From Diploptera punctata (taxonomy: Eukaryota; Arthropoda; Insecta; Blattodea; Blaberidae): a stretch of 64,000 nucleotides of DNA. Position numbers and translations under genes: made by a program. The stretch is from NCBI GenBank assembly GCA_030220185.1, contig JASPKZ010003433.1:1-64000 (forward strand). Reading direction: 5' to 3'. Positions 1 through 8,761 of the stretch are shown in pieces (positions within the stretch are counted from its first letter, which is position 1; each line of letters opens with the position of its first letter). The notes under the pieces were generated by a model that ran no database searches, had not been told where the DNA came from, and saw only the letters and a program-made list of their open reading frames with translations.

Positions 1-830
1 TATCACTCAGCAGATGCAAAATAACGGACCCAAGTGGTTTTTATCGACACCCCTGAGAATTTCTGGGTAATTTCCTTGCCAATATTACGAAAACGACGAC
101 TTCCATGCATAATCCAGTTAGTGGGAGCTAATTCGATCTTTGCACTTGCTCACAGAAAGTCAGCTCACCAGTGATTGGAAGTAATTTGAGTAGAGACTAA
201 TGTATTTGCATGCAGCCCTTAGACCACACAGTGCTATAGTGCAGGACTATATATAATCTGTTATACTTGCGTATTTCACACATTTTTTAATATTTATGTG
301 ACAAAAGGTGGATGGGTGATTTATGTGAGACAAGTTTCAGGGGCTAGTAACGCACTGGATATGCTTTATTGGACTAAAGTTTTCAGGACAAAACTGATAT
401 TGCTTTAACCCACCTCAGTTGCATCCTTCATACATATGTATCCAGGCCAGACTTGTCTTTGCATTGAACTGTGCATTCCCAACTGAACATCATGCACATA
501 AGTGTTGCATAATGTTTTGTTACCTCCTTTCCTTCCCCTTCCCTTGGAGCACAGTATGGGATGCACTTCAAGTTCTCCTATCCTTCTTCTGAAGTTCTAT
601 ATAAAGCAATCATCAAAATCAATGAGGATCAGTCCTCGTAATTTATCATTCGATACAGTCAGCTTCAATACCATGGATTTGCATTTCTACATTCTGAGCC
701 AATAATGATAACCATAATAAGCCAAGGATCTGAATATTTTTCATTTATTCCACTAAAAGAAAATTCTCAAAAAAATATTCAATCAACATCTAGGAATGAT
801 GTTGTGATATATTTTTAATAACCAACTAAC
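1..830. other. no recognisable gene; intron or intergenic sequence
   Basis: I see no coding pattern, zinc-finger exon or clear repeat here. The short open frame near 502-705 has no recognisable domain. By position it is lola intron sequence upstream of the first terminal exon in the window. Confidence 0.5.
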
Positions 831-1352
831 TCACTGGCACTATCAAACCTAGGTTTATGACTGTGCAGACATAAGCTCTCCATACATCCCTATTTTGAAC
901 TAACATTTTCCAGTCAACCTGTGTATAATTTCCTTCTCTCAAATCATGGTTAATGTTATTCTCCCATCTCATTCTTGACCGACCTACTAGATGCTTTCCC
1001 TCTGGCTATCTTACAACAGTTTCCATGCCTCTCTTTCATTTCCTATTCATGCCACCATCTGTCCTGCTCATTGCAGTCTACGAGACTTAACTGTTTGTAT
1101 TATATCCTCTGGTTATCCTACAAACAATTTCCATGCCCTCTTTCATTTCCTATTCATGCCACCATATGTCCTGCTCATTGCAGTCTATGAGACTTAACTG
1201 TTTGCATTATATCCGGTTTTCCATAAAGATCCTGCTATGTAATCTTCTCCATTCACGTGTCTGTTCATCTCTATTTGATCCAAAAATTTCCCTAAGAACT
1301 TTATTCTCAAATACTCTTTTCTCCTACCTTAAAGTAAGAATCCATGTTTCAC
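831..1352 (-). pseudogene. RTE-like LINE 3' relic, first part
   Basis: Minus-strand remnant of the same LINE family as the copy at 44491-45720; phrases such as the 3' end CACTGGCACTATC and the following 500 bases align along it. It codes for the C-terminal part after the reverse transcriptase but is full of stops. A stretch of about 110 bp (around 994-1100) is repeated at about 1110-1205. The alignment breaks near 1352 and resumes near 2200, so the copy is split by later sequence. Confidence 0.75.
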
Positions 1353-1355
1353 ATC

Positions 1356-1389
1356 CTCTTCTTCTTCTTCTTCTTCTTCTTCTTCTTCA
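1356..1389. repeat. (CTT)n microsatellite
   Basis: Eleven or so CTT units. It may be the 3' tail of the LINE fragment that follows, since related copies here end in simple trinucleotide tails. Confidence 0.9.
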
Positions 1390-2003
1390 TCCATCCAAGT
1401 CATAGACCTATGCCTGTTACAATCTCCATGATGAATTTTTCATCCATCTCTTCCTTGGATGGCCCAAATATCTCTTCCCTGTTGGATAATAACAAAACAT
1501 GGCTTTCGGAATTCTATCTGAACTCATTCATTGCAAATGATGCATTCAGTTGTTCTGGTATTCATATATTCATAACATATATAAGAGAAAAATTTTCATC
1601 TAGATTGGAACTCGCCCCAGTTGCTCAGTTGGAAAGCATTGATACGGTAAACCAAAGGTCCCGGGTTTGGATTCCAGTCTGGCAAAAATTTTTCTCATAA
1701 TTCATATATGTACTTAATTACTTGTTTTAAACATAGTTCGTTCAAGACCTCATCATTGCATTTGTAATCCTACTTGGTGTATCCTGTTATCAATCTCATT
1801 TCACTAGAAGTTATCCTGCTCTCCTCTCCTTTCCTTAAAGTTCATGCCTCACTGCCGTAGCAAAGTACAGGTCTTGCTAAGGTATTGTATAACCATATTC
1901 TCTGGATTAGTGAATGTTTCATTACTGAATGTATTATTCCCATGGTTTTATTAGAGTTTATAATTTTTTTGATACGTCTACTTCATCTAAATATGTTAAT
2001 ATA
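1390..2003 (-). pseudogene. second LINE family, C-terminal relic (minus strand)
   Basis: The sequence resembles 23082-23562 (minus) and 54845-55095 (plus), a LINE end with short trinucleotide tails. It lies inside the RTE-like relic that flanks it and is itself interrupted by a tRNA-like element at 1582-1700. Frames are broken. Confidence 0.6.
1582..1700 (+). repeat. tRNA-like element inside AAGAGAAAAAT inverted repeats
   Basis: A degenerate tRNA-like core (GCTCAGTTGG D-arm-like and GGTTTGGATTCC B-box-like segments) sits between AGAGAAAAAT and ATTTTTCTC. A possible 9-bp duplication TTCATATAT flanks it at 1561 and 1701. It belongs to the family described at 10908-11085. Confidence 0.6.
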
Positions 2004-2130
2004 TTAATGAATGAGATGGAGAAAATGCTTTAATATCTCACCTCATAAAGTTGCATGTCTTCACGATACTGGTTTCAACAACTTTATGAGGTGAGATGTT
2101 AAAGCATTTTCTCCAACTCATTCATTAATG
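2004..2130. mobile_element. minimal Penelope-like palindromic element
   Basis: A short inverted repeat. The left arm ends in CACCTCATAAAGTTG and the right arm begins CAACTTTATGAGGTGAG, continuing outward with matching 30-bp arms (ATTAATGAATGAGATGGAG type). Only terminal sequence remains; there is no coding remnant and no hammerhead core. The outer motif is the same as in the larger PLE palindromes nearby. Confidence 0.65.
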
Positions 2131-2197
2131 TAAATACTTCATAGTGTTACTTCTTACTTTAATTTTGATATAAATGTTAATATATATCCAAGATTAT

Positions 2198-2475
2198 ATG
2201 GATGTATCACATCCATATAATATAACTGGGAGAATAACCATTTTATATACTTTTGATTTAATTTTTTTAGAGAAGTTGGGACAACAAACATCCTGTATTA
2301 CATAATAGCAGAAATGAGCCGATATTTAATTTCTTTCTGCACTTCAATCCTGTTTGTAATTATTGTTCCTGGGTATTTGAATTCAGCCACTTCTTAAAAT
2401 GTCCCTCATCTGTCATTAACTATCCATTTCCATTACATAATGTGTTTTTATGTGTGTGACCATATTTTTAATATT
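2198..2475 (-). pseudogene. RTE-like LINE relic, second part
   Basis: Continues the alignment with the LINE at 44491-45720 (its bases about 44938-45215), so 831-2475 is one old LINE copy split by the insertions between 1353 and 2197. Stops and indels are frequent. Confidence 0.7.
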
Positions 2476-2593
2476 ATATTAAATTGATGGAAGTGTGAGG
2501 TATTTTACTTATAGTGTATACTTGTTTAAAGTTTGTATTTTGTACAAAATATAACATTACTAACAACATAAATTAATGTTGCATTTTTTTCAG

Positions 2594-2868
2594 CGTATTG
2601 GGATGTAGAAGGTATGGAAGAGTCAAATTGGTTGCCAAATGGAAACATGTTGGATGTCTACGTTGATCCTAAACAAATTGGAAAATATGTTATAGAAAAA
2701 CCATTTCCATGTATGCAATGTGGAAGAAGGTACAAAAGGAAAGCATCTCTTAACAGTCATCTTATGCATGAATGTGGAAAGGAGCCTCAGTTTCAATGTC
2801 CTCATTGTTCCTATTGTTGTAAAGTGAAATCAAATCTTATGAGACATCTTCGCACCTCTCATCTATGA
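2594..2868 (+). CDS. lola: lola alternative 3'-terminal exon 1 (zinc-finger pair)
   Basis: A terminal coding exon of the BTB/zinc-finger transcription factor Lola, a nuclear DNA-binding protein whose isoforms share BTB exons and swap 3' exons. The exon starts after a poly-T tract and CAG (2591-2593) and supplies the last two bases of a codon. Linker codons (YWDVEGMEESNW) lead to finger 1, CMQC-x12-H-x4-C, a C2HC finger, then the linker ECGKEPQFQ and finger 2, CPHC-x12-H-x4-H. It stops at TGA 2866-2868. The ATG at 2614 is internal to the exon, not a translation start. A PLE element is inserted 23 bp after the stop, and the first AATAAA (3297-3302) lies at that element's right junction, so the 3' UTR is probably partly transposon-derived. 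The BTB exons lie outside the window. Identity is sure at family level; the isoform letter is not assigned. Confidence 0.9.
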
Positions 2869-2891
2869 GAAATTAAGCATAAATGTAATTA

Positions 2892-3297
2892 TATTTAATT
2901 AATGTTGGGAAGTAAACATTATGAGGTATAATCATTAAAATTCATCGGAGAACATATTGTTGGAACATCATAAAATTGGAAGAGAAGCTAAACTTTTAAA
3001 ACAAGTAGAGAAACCTTTGGAATTGACAGTTTGGGAAAAAATATACATTCAGAAAAACAAAAATAGATCAATGAATTTTGATATCCCTAACGAAATTACA
3101 TTGATTTCGAAGTTCATAAATTCAACCATAGATGGCAGCACTGAAGATGGCGACAATAGAATAGTTGACGGCCGAAGAATTTCGTCAGTTGGAGTTATGG
3201 CTGACGATGAACATGACTATGTTTGAAATCGCGATATCATGGAAGCATGAATCCTATGAGGTGAGTTGTTTAAACAATATGTCTCCGATGAATTTTA
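2892..3297 (+). mobile_element. Penelope-like 3'-end element with hammerhead, TSD 13 bp
   Basis: Flanked by ATAAATGTAATTA at 2879-2891 and 3298-3310. From the left: an end block with GGGAAGTAAACATTATGAGGT, an inverted-repeat arm, a single + strand remnant of the GIY-YIG C-terminal region (open from 2957 to 3226; motifs LTVWEKIYIQKNK and MNFDIP), a hammerhead ribozyme, ATGAGGTGAG and the matching arm. It is 5'-truncated. It sits in the presumed 3' UTR of lola exon 1. Confidence 0.8.
3193..3246 (+). ncRNA. hammerhead ribozyme motif (PLE type)
   Basis: CTGACGA at 3201-3207, stem II AACAT/ATGTT, GAAA at 3225-3228, stem III as the self-complementary ATCGCGAT, then A as the cleavage-site base (predicted cut 3236/3237). 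Stem I forms about 6 pairs, GTTATGG with TCATGG, including wobbles. All core bases fit. The stop codon of the GIY-YIG remnant is the TGA embedded in TTTGAAA. Confidence 0.8.
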
Positions 3298-3320
3298 ATA
3301 AATGTAATTAATTCATATAT

Positions 3321-4045
3321 TTTGAACTGTTATAGGAAATATCACTATGAGGTTTAATTTATGATTTAAAATAAAATTCTTTACACCTCACCTCATGTCC
3401 AGTCTCCTAATTAAACCGGTTTCAAAATCTAGGCAGTTTCATCATCATTAATTTCACCACCGATGTTCTGTCGTCCAGGAGCACTGCTTCTTACTCCATC
3501 TGTTGGTGGACCGATGAACCTTTGAAACAAATTAAATTCACCGGAAATTTCAAAATTCATTTGTTTTCTTTGTTGTTTTTTGAATGTGGTTTTTTCCCCC
3601 ACATTAAAAAAAATACAGGAAAGAAAAAACTAATGAATTTTGAAATTCCCAGGAATTAGATTTGATTTAGATGTTCTTCTTTTTTTTTCACAAAAAAAAC
3701 AAAGAAAAACTAATGAATTTTGAAATTGTCGGGAATTTGATTTGATTCAGATGTTAATTTTTTTTTCACAAAAGAAATAAAGAAAAACTAATGAATTTTG
3801 AAATTTCTGTGGAATTTGATTTGATTTAGAGCTTCGTGTTTTTTTTTCTCCATATTAAAAAAACAAGAAAGAAAAACTAATGAATTTTGAAATTCTCAAG
3901 GAATTTGATTTGATTCAGAGTTCATATGTCCACTAACAGATGGAGTAAGATGGAATTACTGATGATGAAATTGCCTAGGTTTTGAAACCTACTTAATTCG
4001 ATAATCGGATATGAGGTGAGGTGTAAAGAGTTTAATCTTAAATTT
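3321..4045. mobile_element. Penelope-like palindrome with internal tandem repeats
   Basis: Inverted arms meet near 3596 and end outward in CACCTCACCTCAT and ATGAGGTGAGGTG. A probable 12-bp duplication TAATTCATRTAT flanks it (3309-3320, 4046-4057). The right arm holds about four imperfect repeats of 80-90 bp (from about 3618, 3702, 3781 and 3860), each with the codons for MNFEI. Hammerhead remnants occur in both arms: GAAACCGGTTT on the minus strand at about 3410, and CTGATGA...GAAACCTAC at 3955-4000 on the plus strand. Each has at least one decayed core or stem position. Confidence 0.75.
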
Positions 4046-4269
4046 TAATTCATGTATCGTTCAATAAGAAAGATTATAGGAAAGAGATTCAGTATTCTAC
4101 ACGGCAATTCTAAATGTATGTATATACTCCATATAAATAACCTCAATAGTGTGAATAAAAAAAAGTGATGAATATAAAAAGCATATATACTCCATACGTC
4201 CCTCATGAAGGCATGGCTTCTTCCCTAGCAGGAGTTAGTTGACCAAGCTAATTAGGTTATGCTTATTTC

Positions 4270-4490
4270 CCTACATATATCAGTGAGTGACTTGTGGTCA
4301 GTACATTTCCTCAATGAAACATGATATAGGCATCTAAATTATTACTTGGATAGAGAAGGTTGGTTTAAAATTTTGCTCATATACACTAATTTAGCCTTGT
4401 GTTCTTTTATGGGCCCGAAATTCATCACACTTGAGACCCTAGCTTAAAATCCCTCCCATGGTTCTGGCTTAACCCAGTGACAAAAAGAAT
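4270..4490 (-). repeat. SINE B relic
   Basis: Weak minus-strand similarity to SINE B (compare 11351-11742): the block with TTATGGGCCC... and AAAATCCCTCCCATGG corresponds to its body, with many substitutions. The flanks up to 4965 show no other feature that I recognise, apart from a weak tRNA-like B-box at about 4550. Confidence 0.4.
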
Positions 4491-4979
4491 AAATTTAGTT
4501 AATCACAGTGTATTAGTGATTACTGTGCTCACCTTTGGTTCTGAAGTTTCCAGGTTCAAACTCAGATGGTCATTGTTATTTTATATATAGATGTTATCAT
4601 CGATTGATTAATATCTTTGACATCGTCCGATTCCTAATAGCCAATTTTGTCGGTCCATCCAATCTCCTGGTTATATATGTTTCTCCTTTATGTATAAATG
4701 TATTCCCTGACTCCAGGAAGTTTTAGGTTTTCCTCTGCCTTGTCTTCCCTCAGGTATCCATTCCAAAACACATTTTGTTAGTTTATGTGTGTCTAAAAAT
4801 CCTGAATATGTCTTCCTTTGGTAGACAAGTAAACCCATGGTCTTGTGTCATGGATTTACAGCACATAAAATAATCTCAAGTCTGAAATTAAAGGCATCTG
4901 AGCAAAGTAAGTGAACCCTTTCATGCTCACCTCTGAATTACACCTCTAATAGTGTTTAATCAAAATTACAACTCTTAAT

Positions 4980-5275
4980 AGTGTTTAATCAAAATGAGTT
5001 GGGTAAAATGTTTTTTCATCTCACCTCATAAAGTTCCATGTTTTCACTGGAAGAGCATTGACCAAGAAAGTCAAAGGTCCTGGGTTCAAACCCCAGTCTA
5101 CGCGTATATTTTTCTTTTCAAATATAATTTGTCCATCATTAAGATGTTTAAAAACGAATAATATTAACATTCAAAGACTATTTACCTTCATCTTCAGTTA
5201 AATATTATCATGAAAACACAAAACTTTATAAGGTGAGATGTAAAAACATTTAACCAAGTCATTTATAAATTTCAA
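4980..5275. mobile_element. short PLE palindrome containing a tRNA-like unit
   Basis: Outer arms (ACATTTAACCAAGTCATT type, CTCACCTCATAAAGTT) are inverted around 5007-5050 and 5215-5265. Between them lies a tRNA-like 3' part (GGTCCTGGGTTCAAACCCC at 5076) followed by TATTTTTCTTTTCAAATATAATTTGTCCATCATTAAGATG, split here for length: the tail typical of the tRNA-like units. This suggests that a unit was inserted into, or captured by, a PLE end. Confidence 0.55.
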
Positions 5276-5299
5276 TGGAGTTGTTAAAGAAACTTGTTT

Positions 5300-5510
5300 G
5301 GAAGTAACATGAGGTTTCATTTAAAAAATCAGTAAATCAAATTTTACACCTCACCTCATTTTTCTTTCCTTTCCAGGACAAGAATTGAGGAACTATGTCA
5401 GATGACAATTGAGGATAAGGAAAGTTCATTGAAACTTGTTCTGGAGAGAAACAAAATATATGAGGTGTAAAACCTGATTTTTTTAATGATTGTTAAAGAG
5501 TGTCATTAAA
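5300..5510. mobile_element. short PLE-type palindrome
   Basis: Left arm TTACACCTCACCTCAT, right arm TATGAGGTGTAAAACC, with matching outer AT-rich arms (about 5325-5360 and 5460-5505). The interior has no recognisable coding sequence; GAAAC occurs but no complete hammerhead. Confidence 0.55.
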
Positions 5511-5519
5511 TTAAATAAT

Positions 5520-5750
5520 CTTTTAGCTGTATTAAATCCCATCATAATGCCTTCTTGAATTAGAAGCAACCTAACTCTACTATGCATAATGATTCACTGC
5601 TCGGAGGTAAAAATGGTGTTAAAGTGAAAGGTTAGAAAGGAGAGTTTCTGCTTGGATGGGAATGAATGTCTGTCAGTGATAGATTGTCAACAAATAGAGG
5701 TGAATATGAAGGGTTCGATTCCTGGATCAGGCAGATATTTTTCTTTATTT
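5520..5750 (+). repeat. tRNA-like unit relic
   Basis: The first part resembles 6960-7060 and, inverted, 51990-52060 (spacer of the tRNA-like units: AGCTGTATTAA...GAAGCAACC). The second part ends in a B-box-like GGTTCGATTCC and AGATATTTTTCTTTATT. The D-arm region is scrambled, so it is not a functional tRNA. Confidence 0.5.
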
Positions 5751-5992
5751 AAGTAAAATTTTATAACTTCACCTCATATTCTTCTTCTTCTTCTTCTGAG
5801 ACTAGTTTTAAAACCATCTTAGGTTCCTTCTTAGATATTTTTATGACCGTTCATATTCTTCTTCTATTTAGACTAGTTTCAAAACCTTCTTTGGTTTTAA
5901 CAATGGTTGTGAAAATATTGAGGATGGCATCGAAGAAGGTTTTGAAACTAATCAAAAAAGAAGAAGAAGAATATGAGGTGATACATTTTACA
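5751..5992. mobile_element. PLE palindrome, GAAGAAGAAG subfamily
   Basis: Inverted arms with TTCACCTCATATTCTTCTTC and GAAGAAGAATATGAGGTG ends. Hammerhead remains are limited to GGTTTTGAAACTAATC in the right arm; the CTGANGA segment is lost. The short open frame at 5843-6031 crosses the element and has no independent support. Confidence 0.6.
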
Positions 5993-6029
5993 TTTTTAGG
6001 AATTAATACTATAAGTATTATATTTAATT

Positions 6030-6133
6030 AATGTAGGGAAGTAAACATTGAGGTTATATCATTAATAGTGAGTGGGGAACATACTTTTAACATATGAGGT
6101 GAGTTGTTAAAAATATATGCTCCACTCACTATT
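6030..6133. mobile_element. minimal PLE ends (about 100 bp)
   Basis: Left end block GGGAAGTAAACATTGAGGTTA and arm GTGAGTGGGGAACATACTTTTAACA, meeting ATGAGGTGAGTTGTTAAA and the matching arm GCTCCACTCACTATT. Almost only terminal sequence, as in 2004-2130. Confidence 0.6.
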
Positions 6134-6281
6134 ATGAGGTATTATTTATTTAAATAAAATGTTATCACCTCACCTCATTTTCTTCTTTTTCAACATAAGA
6201 TTGGCACTGAAAAAGTACTTCAGCATCATCTGATTAATTAGTTGCAACAAAGATGAGAAAATGGAAGAGGAAAACAAATCA

Positions 6282-6563
6282 GGGATTTATTAGATTAAAT
6301 GCAGAGAATGTGAGAAAATCTACTTAGCGAAAACAAAGAAAAATTTGAAAACCAGAGTGAAGGAATATCTTAGAAATGTCAAGAATGGGGAAGTGGAAAA
6401 GTCTGCAGTCACAGCCCATGCATGGTCAGAAAAACTTCTTATTGAAAGAAGGGCTGAATTATAAAAAGAGGTAGAAAAACCCAATTAACTCATTGTTTGG
6501 AAAAGGATCCACATTCAAGGAAATGAAAAGGAGAAATTAACGAACATTGAAATTTCTGAGAAG
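6282..6563 (+). pseudogene. GIY-YIG endonuclease remnant of a Penelope-like element
   Basis: Reading in one frame gives GIY, then CxxC-like residues (KCRECEK), then IYLA in place of YIG, TKKNLKTRVKEYL with the expected catalytic Arg, a histidine-rich AHAWSEK segment and VWKRIHIQ in place of the WE...I segment. In-frame stops occur (for example the TAG at 6291). This is the layout of the C-terminal GIY-YIG domain that follows the reverse transcriptase in Penelope-like elements, where it nicks target DNA. The Glu expected near VWEKI is replaced by Lys here. It is the most complete copy in the window and supports calling the whole palindrome family PLE-derived. Confidence 0.75.
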
Positions 6564-6644
6564 ATGATTTCATTTTTCGGTTCTTCAGTCGACCAACAGA
6601 GGGAGCAGTAGGCGACTCTTCAAGACGACAAAACAACAGTTGTG

Positions 6645-6695
6645 AAAATGCTGATGATGGAACTGAAGAAGAAAATTCTGAAACCAGTCTAAGAA
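6645..6695 (+). ncRNA. hammerhead ribozyme motif
   Basis: CTGATGA at 6651-6657, stem II GGAA/TTCT closing a long loop, GAAA at 6680-6683, stem III ACCAGT with C as the cut-site base. Stem I is weak, so activity is uncertain. Confidence 0.65.
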
Positions 6696-6761
6696 GAAGA
6701 AGAAGAATATGATGTGAGGTGATAAAATTTTACTTAAATAAATAATACCTCAAAGTCACAA

Positions 6762-6812
6762 AATTACTGAAGATGGAACTGAAGTGTAAAGTTCTGAAAC
6801 TAGTTTAAAAAA
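6762..6812 (+). ncRNA. hammerhead ribozyme motif
   Basis: CTGAAGA at 6767-6773, stem II GAACT/AGTTC, GAAA at 6796-6799, stem III as the self-complementary ACTAGT, then T. Stem I has three pairs (TTA with TAA). It is a direct repeat of the motif at 6645. Confidence 0.7.
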
Positions 6813-6919
6813 AAGAAGACAAATATGAAGTGAGTGATAAAAATTTACCTAAATACCTCATAGTGTTTATAATTCCTAAAAAAAGTTAATAGATATTTTT
6901 CTCTTTACCATAAATTGTA

Positions 6920-7125
6920 AAAGCTTGGCTGTGTATAATATTTTACTTATTTTGATTATAGTACTAGCTGTATTAAGTCCAATCCTTTTGAATTGGAAGC
7001 AACCCAATTGCATTGTGAATAATGGTTCACTGTTCTTCTGCTGTGGGGGTAAAGAAGAGGTTGAAGAGGAGAGTTTGTGCTTTTGTATTTGCCATAAATT
7101 AAACAATACTGCTAATAACATGTGA
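6920..7125 (+). repeat. spacer of tRNA-like unit (relic)
   Basis: Resembles 5525-5640 and inverted 51990-52060 (GCTGTATTAAG...GGAAGCAACCCAATTGCATTGTGAA, in two pieces). The open frames on both strands here have no domain and are not supported as genes. Confidence 0.45.
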
Positions 7126-7449
7126 GAAATTATTTTGTCATAGAAATTACATGACTTTTATCAGTATGGAGTAATAAAATTTCTTGGCATATTTCAGTTA
7201 ATTTAATTTTATAAATTAAAAAAAAAAAGTAAACCCATTTGAACGAGTTCTCCGAAAAAATATAAACTATTTTCATTTGAAATGGTGAATGGTGTCCAGT
7301 ACATTTGTCATGTATGTGTGTATTTCATATGAAAGTAAGAGAGATTTGTAAAAACATGGAGTTTCTATAATGTAAGTAAGCATTGTACTTTATTAATAAT
7401 GAATGGAGAACATATTTTAATCGACTCACCTCATACATTATCAAACTTC

Positions 7450-7500
7450 TTTGATACCGACGGTTTCAGACAATATCATGTCCTTCATCAGTCATGGCGT
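7450..7500 (-). ncRNA. hammerhead ribozyme motif, left arm
   Basis: On the minus strand: CTGATGA (7491-7485), stem II GGACA/TGTCT, GAAA (7467-7464), stem III ACC-GTC-GGT, then A. Stem I TGA with TCA. All conserved core bases are present. Confidence 0.75.
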
Positions 7501-7825
7501 CCATTGATGAAATTCCGTGATTGTTGATTTCTTTAGTGACATCACCTCTTGTGCTGCCATCTTTCGTTGGGATGATAAACTTTGTAATTAAATTTTTATC
7601 CACCGGAATATCGAAATTCATAGATCGATATTTATTCTTCTGAATGAATATCATTTCCCAAATTGTCAATTCCAACGGTTTATCCAACTGTTTTAAAAGT
7701 TTTGCTTCTTTTTCAATTTTATGATGTTCTAGTAAACTATGTGCAGCAATTGCTGATTTTTCAATTTCACAATTTTTAATATTTCTAAAATGTTCTTTGA
7801 AAAACAAAAAGGAATTTAGAAACAC
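7466..7825 (-). pseudogene. GIY-YIG C-terminal fragment, left arm
   Basis: About 119 codons remain open on the minus strand: FKEHFRNIKNCEIEKSAIAA, then LTIWEMIFIQKNK, MNFDIP and an acidic end. This is the part of the PLE endonuclease after the GIY motif; the upstream part is missing because the arm ends at the palindrome centre. The mirror copy in the right arm (about 7817-8162, plus) has acquired stops. The stop codon lies inside the hammerhead GAAA segment (TCTGAAAC). Confidence 0.7.
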
Positions 7826-8129
7826 GCACTAAAGAACATTTTAGAAATATTAAAAATTGTGAAATTGAAAACTCAGCAATTGCTGCACATAGTTTACTAG
7901 AACATCATAAAATTGAAAAAGAAGCGAAACTTGTAAAACAGTTGGATAAACCGTTGTAATTGACAATTTGGGAAATGATATTCATTCAGAAGAATAAATA
8001 TTGATCTATGAATTTCGATATTCCGGTGGATAAAAATTTAATTACAAAGTTTATAATCCCAACGAAAGATGGCAGCACAAGAGGTGATGTCACTAAAGAA
8101 ATCAACAATCACGGAATTTCATCAATGGA

Positions 8130-8178
8130 CACCATGACTGATGAAGGACATGATATTGTCTGAAACCGTCAGTATCAA
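8130..8178 (+). ncRNA. hammerhead ribozyme motif, right arm
   Basis: CTGATGA at 8138-8144, GAAA at 8162-8165 and the same stem II as the left-arm motif. Stem III reads ACC-GTC-AGT, so one C-A mismatch weakens it relative to the left arm. Confidence 0.65.
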
Positions 8179-8290
8179 AGAAGTTTGATAATGTATGAGG
8201 TGAGTCGATTAAAATATTTTCTCCATTCATTATTAATGATATAACCTCATAATGTTTACTTCCCAATATTAATTTAAATATTGTACTTTA

Positions 8291-8385
8291 TATTTGAAGA
8301 GAAAAATTATACGCTCAGACCAGGCTTCAAATATGATTTATCCATCCTTGAGATGTATGAAATGAATAATAAAAAGTCAAAGCAT
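8291..8385 (-). repeat. tRNA-like unit remnant
   Basis: Starts TTTGAAGAGAAAAATTATACGCTCAG as at 29318 but jumps, after a large deletion of the tRNA-like core, to the tail GATTTATCCATCCTTGAGATG and AATAAAAAG. Confidence 0.6.
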
Positions 8386-8477
8386 TGTACTTGCTTGTAA
8401 GTAGCTGCAAAGCTCCAACAAAGGTGAGAGATTTAAATCATACCAAAGACTAACTCATATTGATTTTATGTGTATTA

Positions 8478-8479
<2 letters not shown>

Positions 8480-8509
<30 letters not shown>
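8480..8509. repeat. (AT)n microsatellite
   Basis: Pure alternating AT directly left of the tRNA-like palindrome. Confidence 0.95.
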
Positions 8510-8511
<2 letters not shown>

Positions 8512-8530
8512 TATGATAAGAAAAATAAAT

Positions 8531-8599
8531 GCCTGGATGGGAATCGAACCCGGATCTCTGAGTCTGTACCTCAGCGTGATATCCATTACACTACCAGGC
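8531..8599 (-). tRNA. tRNA-like core, left arm (probably not functional)
   Basis: Mirror image of the core at 8692-8761, with small differences. Confidence 0.4.
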
Positions 8600-8691
8600 G
8601 AATCCAATTCAAACACTTATTTTTCTTATATATGTATTATAATGGAGAGTATAATACATATATAAGAAAAATAAGTGTTTGAATTGGATTC

Positions 8692-8761
8692 GCCTGGTAG
8701 TGTAATGGATATCACGCTGAGGTACAGACTCAGAGATCCGGGTTCGAATCCCGTCCAGGCA
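8692..8761 (+). tRNA. tRNA-like core (probably not functional)
   Basis: GCCTGG pairs with CCAGGC as an acceptor stem, CTGAG/CTCAG forms an anticodon stem with a 7-base loop GTACAGA, and GGGTTCGAATCCC forms the T arm. The loop would give anticodon ACA, which is not used by eukaryotic Cys tRNAs. Its repetition in palindromic units points to a mobile element rather than a host tRNA gene. Confidence 0.4.

Larger units (their letters stand above)
6134..6890 (+). mobile_element. Penelope-like 3' region with two hammerheads in tandem
   Basis: The left boundary is an inverted end (TTATCACCTCACCTCATTTTC). A GIY-YIG remnant follows (6282-6563), then a first hammerhead end (6645-6695, closed by ATGATGTGAGGTG), then a second, directly repeated end (6762-6812, closed by ATGAAGTGAG). 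Unlike most neighbours it contains directly repeated hammerheads 116 bp apart rather than inverted ones. The same strand is used throughout. Confidence 0.7.
7394..8279. mobile_element. large Penelope-like palindrome, TSD ATTGTACTTTAT
   Basis: A perfect 12-bp duplication at 7382-7393 and 8280-8291 brackets two nearly identical arms of about 420 bp meeting near 7816. Each arm carries, from centre outward, the C-terminal half of the GIY-YIG region, a hammerhead and ATGAGGTGAG. Only the right end carries the extra block (inverted GGGAAGTAAACATTATGAGGTT), so the ends are not equivalent. A transcript would fold into a very long hairpin. Confidence 0.85.

Noticed and set aside
502..705. Open frame of 67 codons
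   Set aside because: No domain, no supporting context; typical chance frame.
2041..2095. Hammerhead in the mini-palindrome
   Set aside because: GAAACC is present on the minus strand, but there is no CTGANGA or stem II.
8692..8761. Genuine host tRNA-Cys gene
   Set aside because: Predicted anticodon ACA is not used in eukaryotes and the sequence is present in inverted and direct mobile copies.
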